A model generated the notes under the pieces. That model was not told the DNA's origin. It searched no databases and was given only the letters and a program-made list of their open reading frames with translations. From Kumtagia yinganensis (GTDB taxonomy: Bacteria; Pseudomonadota; Alphaproteobacteria; Rhizobiales; Rhizobiaceae), in NCBI RefSeq assembly GCF_040081985.1, contig NZ_JBEBMH010000008.1, positions 62,001 to 126,000 on the forward strand: a stretch of DNA of 64,000 bases, written 5' to 3'. Of the stretch, positions 24,514 to 34,401 are shown in pieces (the stretch's first letter is position 1; each line of letters opens with the position of its first letter). Made by a program: the position numbers and the translations under genes.

Positions 24514-26211
24514 TCACGGCACCCTCTCGGCCCCGACGGCCACCGCCAAGGCCGCGTTCTGCGCGCCTCGGCCCAGCAGATTCGCCGCCGAGCGCCAGGC
24601 ATGGTGCGCGATCCGGTCAAGCTGATCAACGGCCTCGATCCGTGCGAAGGCATCCGCGGCGGCGAGTTGTCCCGACGCAACGGAGGCGAGGGCCTCGGCG
24701 CGGTGGCTGCGTTGCAGGTCGTCGAGTTCTGCTACCGCGCCCTGCCCGTCGGCGAGCGCGGCTGCAATCTCGGGCGAAATGCTCCAGCCGATCGGAGCGG
24801 CCTGGGCGCTGAGCGCACATTCCGTGGTGATCGAGCGGCCAACGGCCTGGGCGGCGCGCATGGCACGCTCGCCGAGTTCCACGGCGCGACGGTCGAGGGG
24901 GCCATCGGCGGCCTGGTGGGAAAACGTGCCATTCGCCAGCACGTCCATCAGGCGCGAGGTATGATCGAGCGCATGCAATATGCTGGTCAAGCGCAGCCGC
25001 TCCGCCTCCGTCTCGGGCGGCTCCTTCAATTCGGACAGAAAGTCACGCACTTCCGTGACCGCGACGGCCGCTTCTGTCGTGCCCGGCGCGGCGGTAGCCC
25101 CGCCACGGCCCGAAAGCGCGGCTGAGACCGAGACGGCATTTTTCGCAAGCACGTCGGCCAGGACGCGCCGCACGGTTTCGACCGCGATCACCGGACTGGC
25201 GAGCGCGCTCGGATCGAGCGCGCGCTGCAGCGGCGTCTGCCTGGACGGCAGCAGCCGCTCGACGACCCGGGTGAACCATTGCGTCGCCGGCAGGAGCACC
25301 GCGACGCCGACGACATTATAGGCCGTATGATAGGCCGCAAGCAGCGTCATCCCGTCGACCGACGCGGAAAAACCTTGCATCAGCGAGGCCGTGAACGGGA
25401 AGGTGAGGATCGCGATCAGCGCGGCTATGAGCTTGAACAGCACATAGGCGAGCGCGAGGCGTTTGGCCGTCGTGCTGGCGCCGATGGCGGCCAGCGCGGA
25501 ACTCGTCGCTGTGCCGATGTTCTGGCCGATGATCAGCGCCATGCCCTGCTCCAGGCTCACCGCTCCGGCGAAGAAAGCCGAAATGGTGACGGCGGTCGCT
25601 GCGGTCGAGGACTGCATGACCGCCGTCATGGCCAGGCCGATGGAGATCAGCGACATCAACCCGACGAAGCCGGCGCCCCAGCCGACCCCCGGCGCGCCGA
25701 GCACCGCCGGCAGGTCGGACGGATGCAGGCTCTCGGCAAGGCCTCCCATGCCCTGCTGCAGCGTCGTCAGGCCATAGAGTACCAGCGCGAAACCGGCGAG
25801 CGCGCCGCCCGCCGCCGCGACCCGCCCGCCGCCCAGCAGCTTCGCCAGCGCGCCCACGAAGATCATCGGCAACGCGTAGGCCGAAAGCGAGACACGCACG
25901 CCGATCAATGCAATCAACCAGGCCGTACCCGTGGTGCCGACATTGGCACCGAAGACAAGGCCGAGCCCCTGCGGGAAGGTCAGAAGCCCGGCGTTGACGA
26001 GACCGATGGTCGTCATCGTCACCGCGCTGGACGACTGCACGAGCAGCGTGACGATGGCGCCCCAGAAGGCTCCGGAGAGCGGCGTGGCCGCCGCGGCGCC
26101 CAGCGCGGTGCGCAAGGCCGATCCCGCCAGCGCCTTCAGGCCGTCGGTCATGACGGTCATGCCGAGAAGGAAAAGTCCGACACCGCCGAGAATGGCAATT
26201 GCTGTCGACAT
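24514..26211 (-). CDS. Na/Pi cotransporter family protein
   Basis: 565 residues from ATG 26211 (MSTAIAILGGVGLFLLGMTV). Two inverted membrane repeats each hold the family motif: VQSSSAVTMTTIGLVNAG and MQSSTAATAVTISAFFAG, with GANVGTTGTAW and GQNIGTATSS. The C-terminal 200 residues form a PhoU-like helical region. Inner-membrane, sodium-linked phosphate uptake or export. Upstream residues of the longer frame are not family-like. Confidence 0.92.
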   Translation of the reverse strand: MSTAIAILGGVGLFLLGMTVMTDGLKALAGSALRTALGAAAATPLSGAFWGAIVTLLVQSSSAVTMTTIGLVNAGLLTFPQGLGLVFGANVGTTGTAWLIALIGVRVSLSAYALPMIFVGALAKLLGGGRVAAAGGALAGFALVLYGLTTLQQGMGGLAESLHPSDLPAVLGAPGVGWGAGFVGLMSLISIGLAMTAVMQSSTAATAVTISAFFAGAVSLEQGMALIIGQNIGTATSSALAAIGASTTAKRLALAYVLFKLIAALIAILTFPFTASLMQGFSASVDGMTLLAAYHTAYNVVGVAVLLPATQWFTRVVERLLPSRQTPLQRALDPSALASPVIAVETVRRVLADVLAKNAVSVSAALSGRGGATAAPGTTEAAVAVTEVRDFLSELKEPPETEAERLRLTSILHALDHTSRLMDVLANGTFSHQAADGPLDRRAVELGERAMRAAQAVGRSITTECALSAQAAPIGWSISPEIAAALADGQGAVAELDDLQRSHRAEALASVASGQLAAADAFARIEAVDQLDRIAHHAWRSAANLLGRGAQNAALAVAVGAERVP

Positions 26212-26485
26212 GCGCGTCTCAGCCCCTCCGCGCCTTAGACCCGAGATGGTTGAGGTTGCGGCGCCGGCGGACCCTAGGCTGTTAGCGTCCCCGCCGCAAT
26301 CACAACGTCGGAATGGGCCGAGGTATTGAGAAACAGAATTCGGCGGGACGCTGCTGGAACAATAAAGGACGGAGGTGCGGAAATACACTTAAGTTTAACC
26401 ATCGGGAAAACGCTCGAAATTCCACACTTAAATTGCTTACCCCAACATAGTATCAACCGGTCAAAGCGACTCGAGGCTGAACCCT

Positions 26486-27687
26486 ATGACGATCTACAAA
26501 TTCGAGCGAGGCTTCGGCTCGCAGGTAATTTCGAACTTCAAATCCGGAGACAAGCTGGATTTTTCAGCATTTCACATCGCCAACTTCGCGCAACTCGACC
26601 CCTGGATCATAAGTTCGTATGAAAAGGGCACCGAAGTAGCGTTTTATTACAATGGCGTCCGGGAGTCAGTTTTCATCGATAACTATTCTCTTTCCGAGAA
26701 CGATTTCATATTCAACGCGTCCAATTCCGATCTACATGTTGATGGAACATCCGGAAACGACATGCTCTTCGGTGGGCTGGGCAACGACACGATCAACGGC
26801 GGCGTCGGCATCGATGCAATGAACGGAGGCGCCGGAAACGATACATACTATGTCGACGATGTCGTCGATGACGTATGGGAAAAGGTCGGCGGCGGGTTCG
26901 ATCATGTGGCAAGGAGCTTGCCGGGAGATTTTAACTTCTACCAACTCGAGCCCGGCGTGGAAGTCGAGAAATTCACGTCCAACAACCTCAACTCAACGAA
27001 ACATCTGTGGCTGATCGGGAACGAGTTCAGCCAGACCTTGATCGGCACTGCCGGTGAGAACGAACTGGAAGGCGCGGGCGGAGACGATGTTCTCATCGGC
27101 TACTCCGGTGCCGACGTCCTCAGTGGGAGCGGCGGGTTCGATATCGCCTCGTATCGCGGCTCCAAGATGGGCGTTGTCGCGTCATTGGCCACCCGCTTGC
27201 AAACACCAACGACGCGGCGGGTGACACCTATTACGGCCTGGAAGGTCTTACCGGCTCTTCGTTTGACGACACGCTTGTCGGCGACGATCGGTCGAACACC
27301 TTGGACGGCAGCGACGGAAACGACATTCTGGCCGGGGGCCTGGGTCGTGATACGCTTGTCGGCGGAAGCGGCAGCGATACATTCGTATTCGACACCGCGC
27401 CCAGCAATTCGGACAACTACGACCGGATCGCCGATTTTTCCGCAGCCGACACGATCCATTTGGATGGGGCAGTTTTCACCGCTTTGCCGGTCGGGACGTT
27501 TGCGGCATCAGCTTTCAACATTTTCAACGACGGCCCCAAGGACGCCGACGATCGTATCGTCTACAATTCCTCGACCGGCAATCTCTACTACGATGCCGAC
27601 GGTTCGGGCACGGCTTTCGGCAACGTTAAGTTTGCCCATCTGGCCGGCGCGCCCGATCTGTCGGCGGACGTCTTTATTTTGATGTGA
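26486..27687 (+). pseudogene. RTX calcium-binding secreted protein, broken by a one-base frameshift
   Basis: The first frame runs from MTIYKFERGFGSQVISNFKS through RTX nonapeptides (GNDMLFGGLGNDTINGG, GGAGNDTYYVDD, GGDDVLIGYSGADVLSGSGG) and then loses coding character after VVASLA (27190). The next frame resumes with NTNDAAGDTYYGLEGLTG, GNDILAGGLGRDTLVGGSGS and a type I secretion-like tail ending SADVFILM at 27684. Adding one A next to 27191 restores a continuous protein of about 400 residues. It would be exported by a type I system not encoded here. Real mutation versus sequencing error cannot be settled from sequence. Codon use is less GC-biased than in its neighbours. Confidence 0.88.
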
Positions 27688-27752
27688 TCACCTTCCAGAC
27701 GCGCGCGTCGCCCTCTCCTCGCACTTGAGTTTCACCAGAAGAGGTAGGTCAT

Positions 27753-30653
27753 CTATCGCGCTGCCGCCCGTGTCAGCAGCCGCTGATAGAACAATCCGAT
27801 GCCGATCAGCACGGCGCCCAGCCCGATGAAGGACAAGGCCCGCAGCACGCCTTCCAGTTCCGACATGTCGAACAGGAACACCTTTGCCACGGCGATGGCG
27901 ATCAGCGCGCCGGAGGCGACGCGCATGACGAAGGAACCGGTGCGCACGCCGGCGACCAGCAGGACCACGCCCATGACCAGCCACAGCGCCGAATAGCTGT
28001 AGGTTTCAAGCGGCTCAAGGCCTTTCCAGAGGCCGATAAACTCGCCTTTGAAGATGCGGCGCACCGACAGCGTCGCGTAGGTGAAGGCAAGTGCCGCGGC
28101 AGTGACGCCCAGCATCATGCCGTACCATTGCGGGCGGCGGCCGCGCGCGTACCAGCCCAGCACCGCAGCGGCGATGGCCGGCAGCAGGTACGCGAGGAAC
28201 AGCAGGTTGAACACCGGTATCGCGCCGGTCGATTCGTCGGTGAACAGCGGATTGAGCAGCACGAAATGCTGCAGCACGATCATCGCCACCGACAACACGC
28301 CGATCGCCAGCGAGCCGTAGCGCAGCACCGAACTCGGCGCGCGCAGGTCGAGCGAGATCAGGATGCCTCCGGCGGCCAGCGCGATCAGCGAATAGATCGC
28401 CTGTTCGGCGAGCGTGATCTCGGCCGTATCAAGAATGCCGCCGTGCATGGCGTGGCGCACCAGCATGGCGATGGTCAGCAGCGCAAAGAAGATCGCCGCC
28501 CCCTGCATCGCCAGGCGCGGGCGGCCTCCGGTGGTGCGCCCAAGCTGCCAGGCCGAGAAAGCGAAGGCCAGCGCCGGAATGCCGTAGCCGGGCAGCAGCG
28601 CGTTGAGCACCGGCGTCGTGCCGAGCGCGGCGGCGCCGACGATGGTCGGGTCGATCGCCGCCCGGACCAGCACGACGGCGACGGCCGCCACCGACAGCCA
28701 GCCGAGCGCCGGCCAGGCGCGCCAGCGGGTTGCGAGCGCGGGCAGCATGGCGGAGGCTCCGACGAGGATGGTCGTCAAGGCCGGGCCGAACCCCATGTGG
28801 ATGGCGGCAATCAAGGCCGCGCCCGCGCCAGCGAGCAGGAAGGAGACGGCCGGTCCGCCAGCCGATGATGCCGTTTGCTCGGCGCGCGCCACCGTTTCGG
28901 CGCCGAAGGCGAGGATGGCGGAAAGCAGCAAGGCGGCAACCGCATAGCGCAAATCGACGTCCGGATGACCCAGCGCCAGCCAGAGCGAGCAAACCACGAC
29001 GAACGGCACGATTGCCGCGAACGATGCCCAGCTTGCGGCGGCGGCGCGCCGCATGGCGGCCAGCCGCCGTGCCCGCACCACGCCGGCGGCGATGAAGACG
29101 GCAGAGAGCAGGACGCCGGGATAGAACAGCACGTCGACGGAGGAAACGAGCGGAAAACCTTCGACGGAGACAGGCTCGCCCATCATTTCGAAATCGAACG
29201 AGCCGGCAAAGCCGATGCGCAGGTAGACGAGGCTGACGGCGATGCCGGCACCGAAGAGCAGCGGCAGCGCCTCGGTGCGCCATGCCGCCAGCGCCACCAT
29301 CAGCACGAGCAGGGTCGTGCCGGCGGCAATGCCGTGCGTCGCCTGGAAGATCGGATCGACCATCAGGGCCGAGGCAGCAAGCGCGACGAAGAAAGCCGGG
29401 ATCGCGGCGGGGAAGGCGCGGTATCCGGCCCGGCCGGAGGCGTCGGGATCGTTGTCCGGCCACAGGATGGCAAGACTGGCGAGCGTGACGAGGTTGATGA
29501 AGAGGACGATGGTCAGGTCGACCGGAGTCATGCCCGCCATGTAGGCCAGGCACCAGAAGCCGGTGCCGAAGAAGGCGGCGGAGGCGAGGAAGCGCCAGCG
29601 GCGGATGCGCGCGATGGCGATGGAGGAGACCAGCACGATGGCCAGATAACCGAACAGCGCCCATGGATTGGGCGATTCGGTGGCGACCAGGACCGGCGTG
29701 ACGAACGAGCCGAGCAGGCCGACACCGGCCAGCACCTGCCCGTGAACGAGGGCCAGCGCCGTGGTGGCGACGCCGACAATGCCGAGCAGCACAAAGGCCG
29801 GCGCCGGCCCGATGAAGCCGTATATGCCATGCGCAGCGTAGATCGTGCCGAACAGCGTGAAGGCGCCGACGGCGGTGAGGATAGCCGGGATGTAGGCGCC
29901 GGCCGCGCCAGGCACGGGCATATTGAAGCCGGTGCGGCGGATAAATTCGCCGGCCGCCATCAGCACAAGGCCGAACAGGCCGGCCAGCATGAGGCGCGTT
30001 CCCGGACCGAACCAGCCCGCCTCGATCGAATAGCGGACGAGGAAGATGCCGCCCAGCGCCAGCGCCACACCGCCAACCCAGACCGCCCAGCGCGTGCCGA
30101 GGGCGGTTTCGAGGTCGGGTGTTGCCGGCCTCGTTCGGCGCGGCCCGCCGGCTTCGGTCGTCGGCCCGGCTGCATCTTCAGAGGACGGCCCGGCAGCACG
30201 CGCCGATGCCGAGTCGCCCGGCTCGAGCTCACCCGACCCGGCGGCGGCCGAGGCCTTTGAAATACGTTCGGAGAAAGCCCCGGCATCAGCCGGCCTTGGG
30301 CGCAAGGCCGCGAGGCCGGGCTCATCGGTTGGCGCGATGTCCTTTTCGCTGGCAGGCTCCGTCGGCGCGGGATCGAGGGTGCCGGCGGAGATCGCTTCAG
30401 CGGCCGTCGACGACGAGACCGCTTCCGCCGATGCCGAAGCGGATGCGGCGCTCGCGGAAGCGGCGTCGCCCACGGATGCGGTGGCGGCCGATTTAGCAGC
30501 CGCCCTGCCCTCGCCCGGCAACGACAGGATGAAGGAGCGGAGCGCCTTGATCTCGCGCTCCAGCAGGCCGATGCGCGACTGCTGGCGGGTTGCGACGACG
30601 ATCAGCGCAACCACGCCGATGGCGCTCAGCATGCCGAAAAAACTCTCGAACAT
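27753..30653 (-). CDS. DUF2339 multi-pass membrane protein
   Basis: 966 residues. One N-terminal membrane segment (MFESFFGMLSAIGVVALIVV), a short coiled coil (LLEREIKALRSFI), then a 150-residue Ala/Ser/Pro-rich linker. A helix containing LETALGTRWAVWVGGVALAL starts a block of more than 20 membrane segments to the C-terminus. This matches the DUF2339 family in layout and length. Function unknown. It follows the PaaI gene by 28 bases and is probably the last gene of a recO-PaaI-DUF2339 operon. Confidence 0.9.
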   Translation of the reverse strand: MFESFFGMLSAIGVVALIVVATRQQSRIGLLEREIKALRSFILSLPGEGRAAAKSAATASVGDAASASAASASASAEAVSSSTAAEAISAGTLDPAPTEPASEKDIAPTDEPGLAALRPRPADAGAFSERISKASAAAGSGELEPGDSASARAAGPSSEDAAGPTTEAGGPRRTRPATPDLETALGTRWAVWVGGVALALGGIFLVRYSIEAGWFGPGTRLMLAGLFGLVLMAAGEFIRRTGFNMPVPGAAGAYIPAILTAVGAFTLFGTIYAAHGIYGFIGPAPAFVLLGIVGVATTALALVHGQVLAGVGLLGSFVTPVLVATESPNPWALFGYLAIVLVSSIAIARIRRWRFLASAAFFGTGFWCLAYMAGMTPVDLTIVLFINLVTLASLAILWPDNDPDASGRAGYRAFPAAIPAFFVALAASALMVDPIFQATHGIAAGTTLLVLMVALAAWRTEALPLLFGAGIAVSLVYLRIGFAGSFDFEMMGEPVSVEGFPLVSSVDVLFYPGVLLSAVFIAAGVVRARRLAAMRRAAAASWASFAAIVPFVVVCSLWLALGHPDVDLRYAVAALLLSAILAFGAETVARAEQTASSAGGPAVSFLLAGAGAALIAAIHMGFGPALTTILVGASAMLPALATRWRAWPALGWLSVAAVAVVLVRAAIDPTIVGAAALGTTPVLNALLPGYGIPALAFAFSAWQLGRTTGGRPRLAMQGAAIFFALLTIAMLVRHAMHGGILDTAEITLAEQAIYSLIALAAGGILISLDLRAPSSVLRYGSLAIGVLSVAMIVLQHFVLLNPLFTDESTGAIPVFNLLFLAYLLPAIAAAVLGWYARGRRPQWYGMMLGVTAAALAFTYATLSVRRIFKGEFIGLWKGLEPLETYSYSALWLVMGVVLLVAGVRTGSFVMRVASGALIAIAVAKVFLFDMSELEGVLRALSFIGLGAVLIGIGLFYQRLLTRAAAR

Positions 30654-30681
30654 CGCGCTCCCTCGCCCGCCGACCCGGCCG

Positions 30682-31200
30682 TCAGCGCCCGGCCAGGCCG
30701 GCGGCGGGGAAGATGGAGCATGTTTCGGTGCCGAAGGCCAGAAGTTTGCCGGCTTCGTCCTTCAGCGTCGCTTCCGACACCGCCAGCGTGCGGCCGCGGT
30801 GGACGACGCGGCCCTCGCAAACCACCTCGCCCGTCTTCGGCGTGATCGGTCGCAAAAAGTTCACCTTGAACTCGGCGGTGGTATAGGCCTCGCCCGCCTC
30901 CAGCGTGGTGTGAACGGCGCAGGCGAGTGCTGAATCCATGATGGTTGCGGTCCAGCCGCCATGCACCCCGCCGAGCGGATTGAGATGGCGTTCGTTGGGG
31001 AGGCCGCGAAACACCGCCCTCCCCGGCTCGACCTCGGTCAGCGTGAAACTCAACGTGCCGGCGATCGGCGGCGCGGGATATTCGCCGGCAATCAGTTTTT
31101 GCAGCAACACCAGGCCCGGCTGGCCGGCCAGATCCGCGCGCGGGATCGTGCCCAGGCCCAGTCGTGAAACATGGCCGGGAAACAGTTCGACTTCACTCAT
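30682..31200 (-). CDS. PaaI-family hotdog thioesterase
   Basis: 172 residues. The hotdog catalytic region GGVHGGWTATIMDSALACAV carries the family HGG(W/V) and the acidic residue on the central helix. GRVVHRGRTLAVSEATLKDE marks the second half. Such proteins hydrolyse acyl-CoA thioesters. The start overlaps the recO stop by four bases (31197-31200), implying coupled translation. Confidence 0.9.
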   Translation of the reverse strand: MSEVELFPGHVSRLGLGTIPRADLAGQPGLVLLQKLIAGEYPAPPIAGTLSFTLTEVEPGRAVFRGLPNERHLNPLGGVHGGWTATIMDSALACAVHTTLEAGEAYTTAEFKVNFLRPITPKTGEVVCEGRVVHRGRTLAVSEATLKDEAGKLLAFGTETCSIFPAAGLAGR

Positions 31201-31949
31201 GCGGCATGTTCTCCGGGCGCGGCCGCGCCGTTCAGCTTGCGCAGGGCAGCCAGAAAACCGGCACGCGCCTCGGGTTCGGAAATGCCGCGCGGTTCGTAGA
31301 CGTGCCGCGCCAGGAAGAAGCCGGTCAGCCGGAAGGCGTGGTCGATCGCTACGGGATCGGCGCGGCGGGCGGGCGCGGCGAGGAAATCAGGCAGCACCAG
31401 CATTCTTTCGCGCCAGGGTGCGCCCGCGGCGCGCGACACGGCGCGTCCGGACTTCGGCGAGACGTAGACGAGATCGGTACGCACGCCTGTCGCGGCACAT
31501 TCCGAGAGATCGAGGCCGAAACCCAGTTCCTCCAGCACCATCAGTTCGAACCGCGCCACCAGTTCGCCGGCCAACAGCGGCTCGTCGAGATGGGTTATCA
31601 GCACGGCCAGCGTCTCGAACAACGCAGGATGCACGTCGCGCTCCGGCATCAGCCGCAGATGTGCGGCGATGGTTTGTAGGCCGAAGACGGCAGCCGCACT
31701 GTCGAACAGGCGTGCAGCGTTCAACTCGATGGCTTCCGCCTGAAACGTTCCCAGATGTTCGTCCAGCCGCGCCCGCCAGACGAGGTCGACGCGGTTTCCG
31801 GCCTGCAGCACCGGCTGCTGCTTGCGCGAGCGCCCGCCGCGCACCATGCCGAGATGGCGGCCATGCGAGCGCGTCATCACTTCCAGGATGACGGACGTCT
31901 CGCCATGCCGGCGGGTGCCGAGGATAATGCCTTCGTCGCGCCATTCCAT
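31197..31949 (-). CDS. recO: DNA repair protein RecO
   Basis: 250 residues starting MEWRDEGIILGTRRHGETSV, the OB-fold N-terminus of RecO, with GRHLGMVRGGRSRKQQPVLQ and the C-terminal helical region. RecO anneals DNA and loads RecA with RecR. The zinc-binding Cys cluster of some RecO proteins is absent; only a single Cys (in SECAATG) is seen. In many alphaproteobacteria recO follows era; here 5.2 kb of other genes lie between them. Confidence 0.95.
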   Translation of the reverse strand: MEWRDEGIILGTRRHGETSVILEVMTRSHGRHLGMVRGGRSRKQQPVLQAGNRVDLVWRARLDEHLGTFQAEAIELNAARLFDSAAAVFGLQTIAAHLRLMPERDVHPALFETLAVLITHLDEPLLAGELVARFELMVLEELGFGLDLSECAATGVRTDLVYVSPKSGRAVSRAAGAPWRERMLVLPDFLAAPARRADPVAIDHAFRLTGFFLARHVYEPRGISEPEARAGFLAALRKLNGAAAPGEHAA

Positions 31950-32211
31950 GCGGCGGAGCCTTTCACGGAAACAGCGGCGAGATCAAGGAGGGGAATCGAG
32001 GAGACGGCGACCCTGCGCAGCCCACCGATTGATCACCGCTTCACCGATTCCACCCGTCCCAAGTCGATCTCACAAGCTCCGAAGTGAATGTTCATCCGCA
32101 TTTCGACGAAAATACTCGTCCTTCTGACGTAGTCTTGGTACCACCGGGTGGCGGTGCGGCGATAGCAGGTATATAGTGCCCTGGAATACTTTCAGGTCCG
32201 GGGAGGTTGTC

Positions 32212-32844
32212 ATGACATCTTGGGAGATCAAGGGACGCGAACTCGTCAATTGCACTTGCGAGTATGGTTGCAACTGCCAATTTAACGCGCTGCCCGACAA
32301 AGGCCATTGCTATGCCGCGGCGGGCATTCAGATCGATGAGGGCCATCACGGCGAGACCAGTCTCGACGGTCTCAGGATCGCCGCGATCTTCAAATGGCCC
32401 GGCCCGATCCACGAAGGCAACGGCGAATGCATCGCCTTCGTCGACGAGAAGGCGACCGACCGGCAGCGCGAAGCGCTGCTGCGCATCATGTCGGGCCAGG
32501 ATACCGATCCGTTCGCGACAATGTTCGCCGTCTTCGCTACGACCCTGACCAAGATGAACGAGCCTGTTTTCACCAAGATCGATCTCGAACTCGACATCGA
32601 CGGCCGCAGGGGCCGCATCTTCGTCAAGGATTATATCGATACGATCGGCGAGCCGATCCGCAACAAGGTGACGGGCGCCGAATCGCGCGCTCAGATCGTG
32701 TTGCCGGACGGCTTCGAATATGCCGTCGCCGAGATCGGCAGTGGTTCGAGCAGGACCAGCGGGCCAGTTCAGTTCGACACCAAAGACACTTACGCCCAGT
32801 TCGCGCGGCTGCATCTCAACAATCACGGGGTCGTGCGGGCCTGA
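32212..32844 (+). CDS. DUF1326 domain protein
   Basis: 210 residues from ATG 32212 (MTSWEIKGRELVNCTCEYGC), with GGGGAGG at 32200-32206. The Cys-rich start CTCEYGCNCQF is the hallmark of DUF1326 and looks like a metal site. No signal peptide is evident. It is followed after eight bases by the DUF2182 membrane protein, a pairing I recall from many proteobacteria and Actinobacteria; a joint role in metal handling is inferred. Confidence 0.88.
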   Translation: MTSWEIKGRELVNCTCEYGCNCQFNALPDKGHCYAAAGIQIDEGHHGETSLDGLRIAAIFKWPGPIHEGNGECIAFVDEKATDRQREALLRIMSGQDTDPFATMFAVFATTLTKMNEPVFTKIDLELDIDGRRGRIFVKDYIDTIGEPIRNKVTGAESRAQIVLPDGFEYAVAEIGSGSSRTSGPVQFDTKDTYAQFARLHLNNHGVVRA

Positions 32845-32852
32845 CGCGCCGC

Positions 32853-33728
32853 ATGGACGGCCCCCTCGAACGCCTGCTCAGACGCGACCGTCTCTTCACG
32901 GTCGCGGGGTTGGCAGCATTGTGCGTGCTGGCCTGGCTGTATATCGTCACGGGCGCCGGTCTCGGCATGAATGCGTGGGAGATGACGCGGCTCGCGCTGT
33001 TCCCCCACCAGCAGGCCGCGGGCGCCGATATGCCAGGGATGGACATGTCGGGGATGGATATGCCCGGCATGGACATGGGCGCGATGGCACCGGAACCGCG
33101 AATTTGGGGGCCCGCGATCTGGACGCTGATGATCGCCATGTGGTGGGTCATGATGATCGCCATGATGTCGCCGAGCGCCGCGCCGACCATCCTGCTCTAT
33201 GCGCGCGTGCACCGCCATGCGCTCGCCGTGCGCCAGAGCCACAACAGGCTCGCGCCCACCGGCGTATTCGTGGCAGGCTATCTTCTGGTCTGGCTGGGGT
33301 TTTCCGTCGCGGCGGCTGCTTTGTATTGGCTGCTCGAACGCAGCGGGATCGTCTCCGCGACGACGATGGGTTCGCAGAGCCGCTGGCTTTCGGCCATCGT
33401 GCTTATCGGCGCGGGCCTCTATCAGCTCTCGCCGCTCAAGAATGCCTGCCTGTCGCATTGCCGGGCGCCGGCGGCGTTCCTTTCCCGCCATTGGCGTCCC
33501 CACGCGCTCGGCGCGCTTCGCCTGGGCGCCCTGCACGGGGCGTTCTGCGTCGGATGCTGCTGGATGCTGATGGCGCTGTTGTTCGTGGGCGGCGTGATGA
33601 ATCTGGCGTGGATTGCCGCGCTTGCCGTTCTGGTGCTGATTGAAAAGGTGTTTCCCGCCGGCCAGTGGGTTGGACGCGCGGCCGGCATCGCCCTGATCAT
33701 ATGGGGCGGCGCGACGCTCCTGGTGTGA
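32853..33728 (+). CDS. DUF2182 metal-binding-type membrane protein with Met-rich loop
   Basis: 291 residues from ATG 32853 (MDGPLERLLRRDRLFTVAGL). After the first membrane segment comes a periplasmic-type loop MPGMDMSGMDMPGMDMGAM with repeated M-x-G-M-D-M, then MWWVMMIAMMSPSAAPTIL, the DUF2182 core, and further membrane segments with conserved Cys and His (LKNACLSHCR, GAFCVGCCWMLM). Met-rich repeats of this kind bind Cu(I) in CopC/PcoE-like proteins, so copper is my best guess. Co-transcribed with the DUF1326 gene. Confidence 0.88.
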   Translation: MDGPLERLLRRDRLFTVAGLAALCVLAWLYIVTGAGLGMNAWEMTRLALFPHQQAAGADMPGMDMSGMDMPGMDMGAMAPEPRIWGPAIWTLMIAMWWVMMIAMMSPSAAPTILLYARVHRHALAVRQSHNRLAPTGVFVAGYLLVWLGFSVAAAALYWLLERSGIVSATTMGSQSRWLSAIVLIGAGLYQLSPLKNACLSHCRAPAAFLSRHWRPHALGALRLGALHGAFCVGCCWMLMALLFVGGVMNLAWIAALAVLVLIEKVFPAGQWVGRAAGIALIIWGGATLLV

Positions 33729-33918
33729 ACGGCCGGGCCGTTTCGTTGCCGGCGAGGAAGCATTTGCGCATTCCTCGCACATTCCAAGCGTAGAGACTTT
33801 CACTGAAACCAAAGCGAGATCAAGGAGGGGCGCAACTGCGCCAATTTGCGCTGGCGCACTTCGCAGAACCGCGGCTGCTCTGGTAAAGAATTCAACCGCA
33901 AAGCTCTGCGAGGGGTCC

Positions 33919-34242
33919 ATGGCTGACTTCACCATTGATCGTGTCGGCTGGCACACTAAAAAGCAGGGCAATACCGAGCCCCGGGAAAAGACGATCCGCC
34001 GCTTCTTCGTTTTTGCCGATTTCCTGCAGCGGAATGGCCTGACGGTGTAAGATATTTCTCGGCCAGAGGCCGCTATCGACGATGCATTTGAGATAAGGTC
34101 CAGCGATCTAACCCCGGAGGGCCTTTCGCTCACTAAGATGGCTTATGACAAATGGCTGCGGCGTATCGACCGTGGCATGGATCCAAACAAGCTTTCGATT
34201 TTCGAGAAGGCGCTGCAGGAACTTCGGAACAGCGGATCGTAA
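33919..34242 (+). pseudogene. Small gene interrupted by an in-frame TAA
   Basis: From ATG 33919 the frame reads MADFTIDRVGWHTKKQGNTE, about 43 residues, then TAA at 34048-34050. The same frame continues DISRPEAAIDDAFEIRSSDL, LSLTKMAYDKWLRRIDRGMD and ends QELRNSGS at 34242. The downstream part is clearly protein-like, so one nonsense mutation splits a protein of about 107 residues. I recall similar uncharacterised proteins in rhizobia but cannot name the family. AGGGG precedes the ATG by three bases. Confidence 0.7.
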
Positions 34243-34246
34243 CCGT

Positions 34247-34378
34247 TCACCTCGTCGTGTAGCCGCCGTCGATCGAAAAGATCGCGCCGCTGGTCCAGGC
34301 GGCCTTGTCGCTCGCCGATGCACCGCCTATGCAGGCAACGTCCTCCGGTGGTCCGAATGTTCCATCGGCTGCCGGCAT
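34247..34378 (-). pseudogene. C-terminal remnant of an SDR gene
   Basis: The minus strand reads GTFGPPEDVACIGGASASDK, AAWTSGAIFSIDGGYTTR and a stop. This matches, residue for residue in spacing, the C-terminus of the intact SDR at 36307-37062 (RIGKPEDLAGIAVYLASGEA, AAWTSGAIFSVDGGYTAG). The last 70 bases are nearly identical in DNA. Only the last 40 or so codons remain. The remnant lies on the far side of the adenylate cyclase gene, in the same orientation. Confidence 0.82.
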
Positions 34379-34401
34379 CGAAGGCCAAACCGTAGCGATG
34401 C

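Noticed and set aside
28128..30260. Long plus-strand open frames opposite the DUF2339 gene
   Set aside because: They are rich in Arg/Gly/Gln, have no ribosome sites or domains and mirror the codon pattern of the real minus-strand gene.
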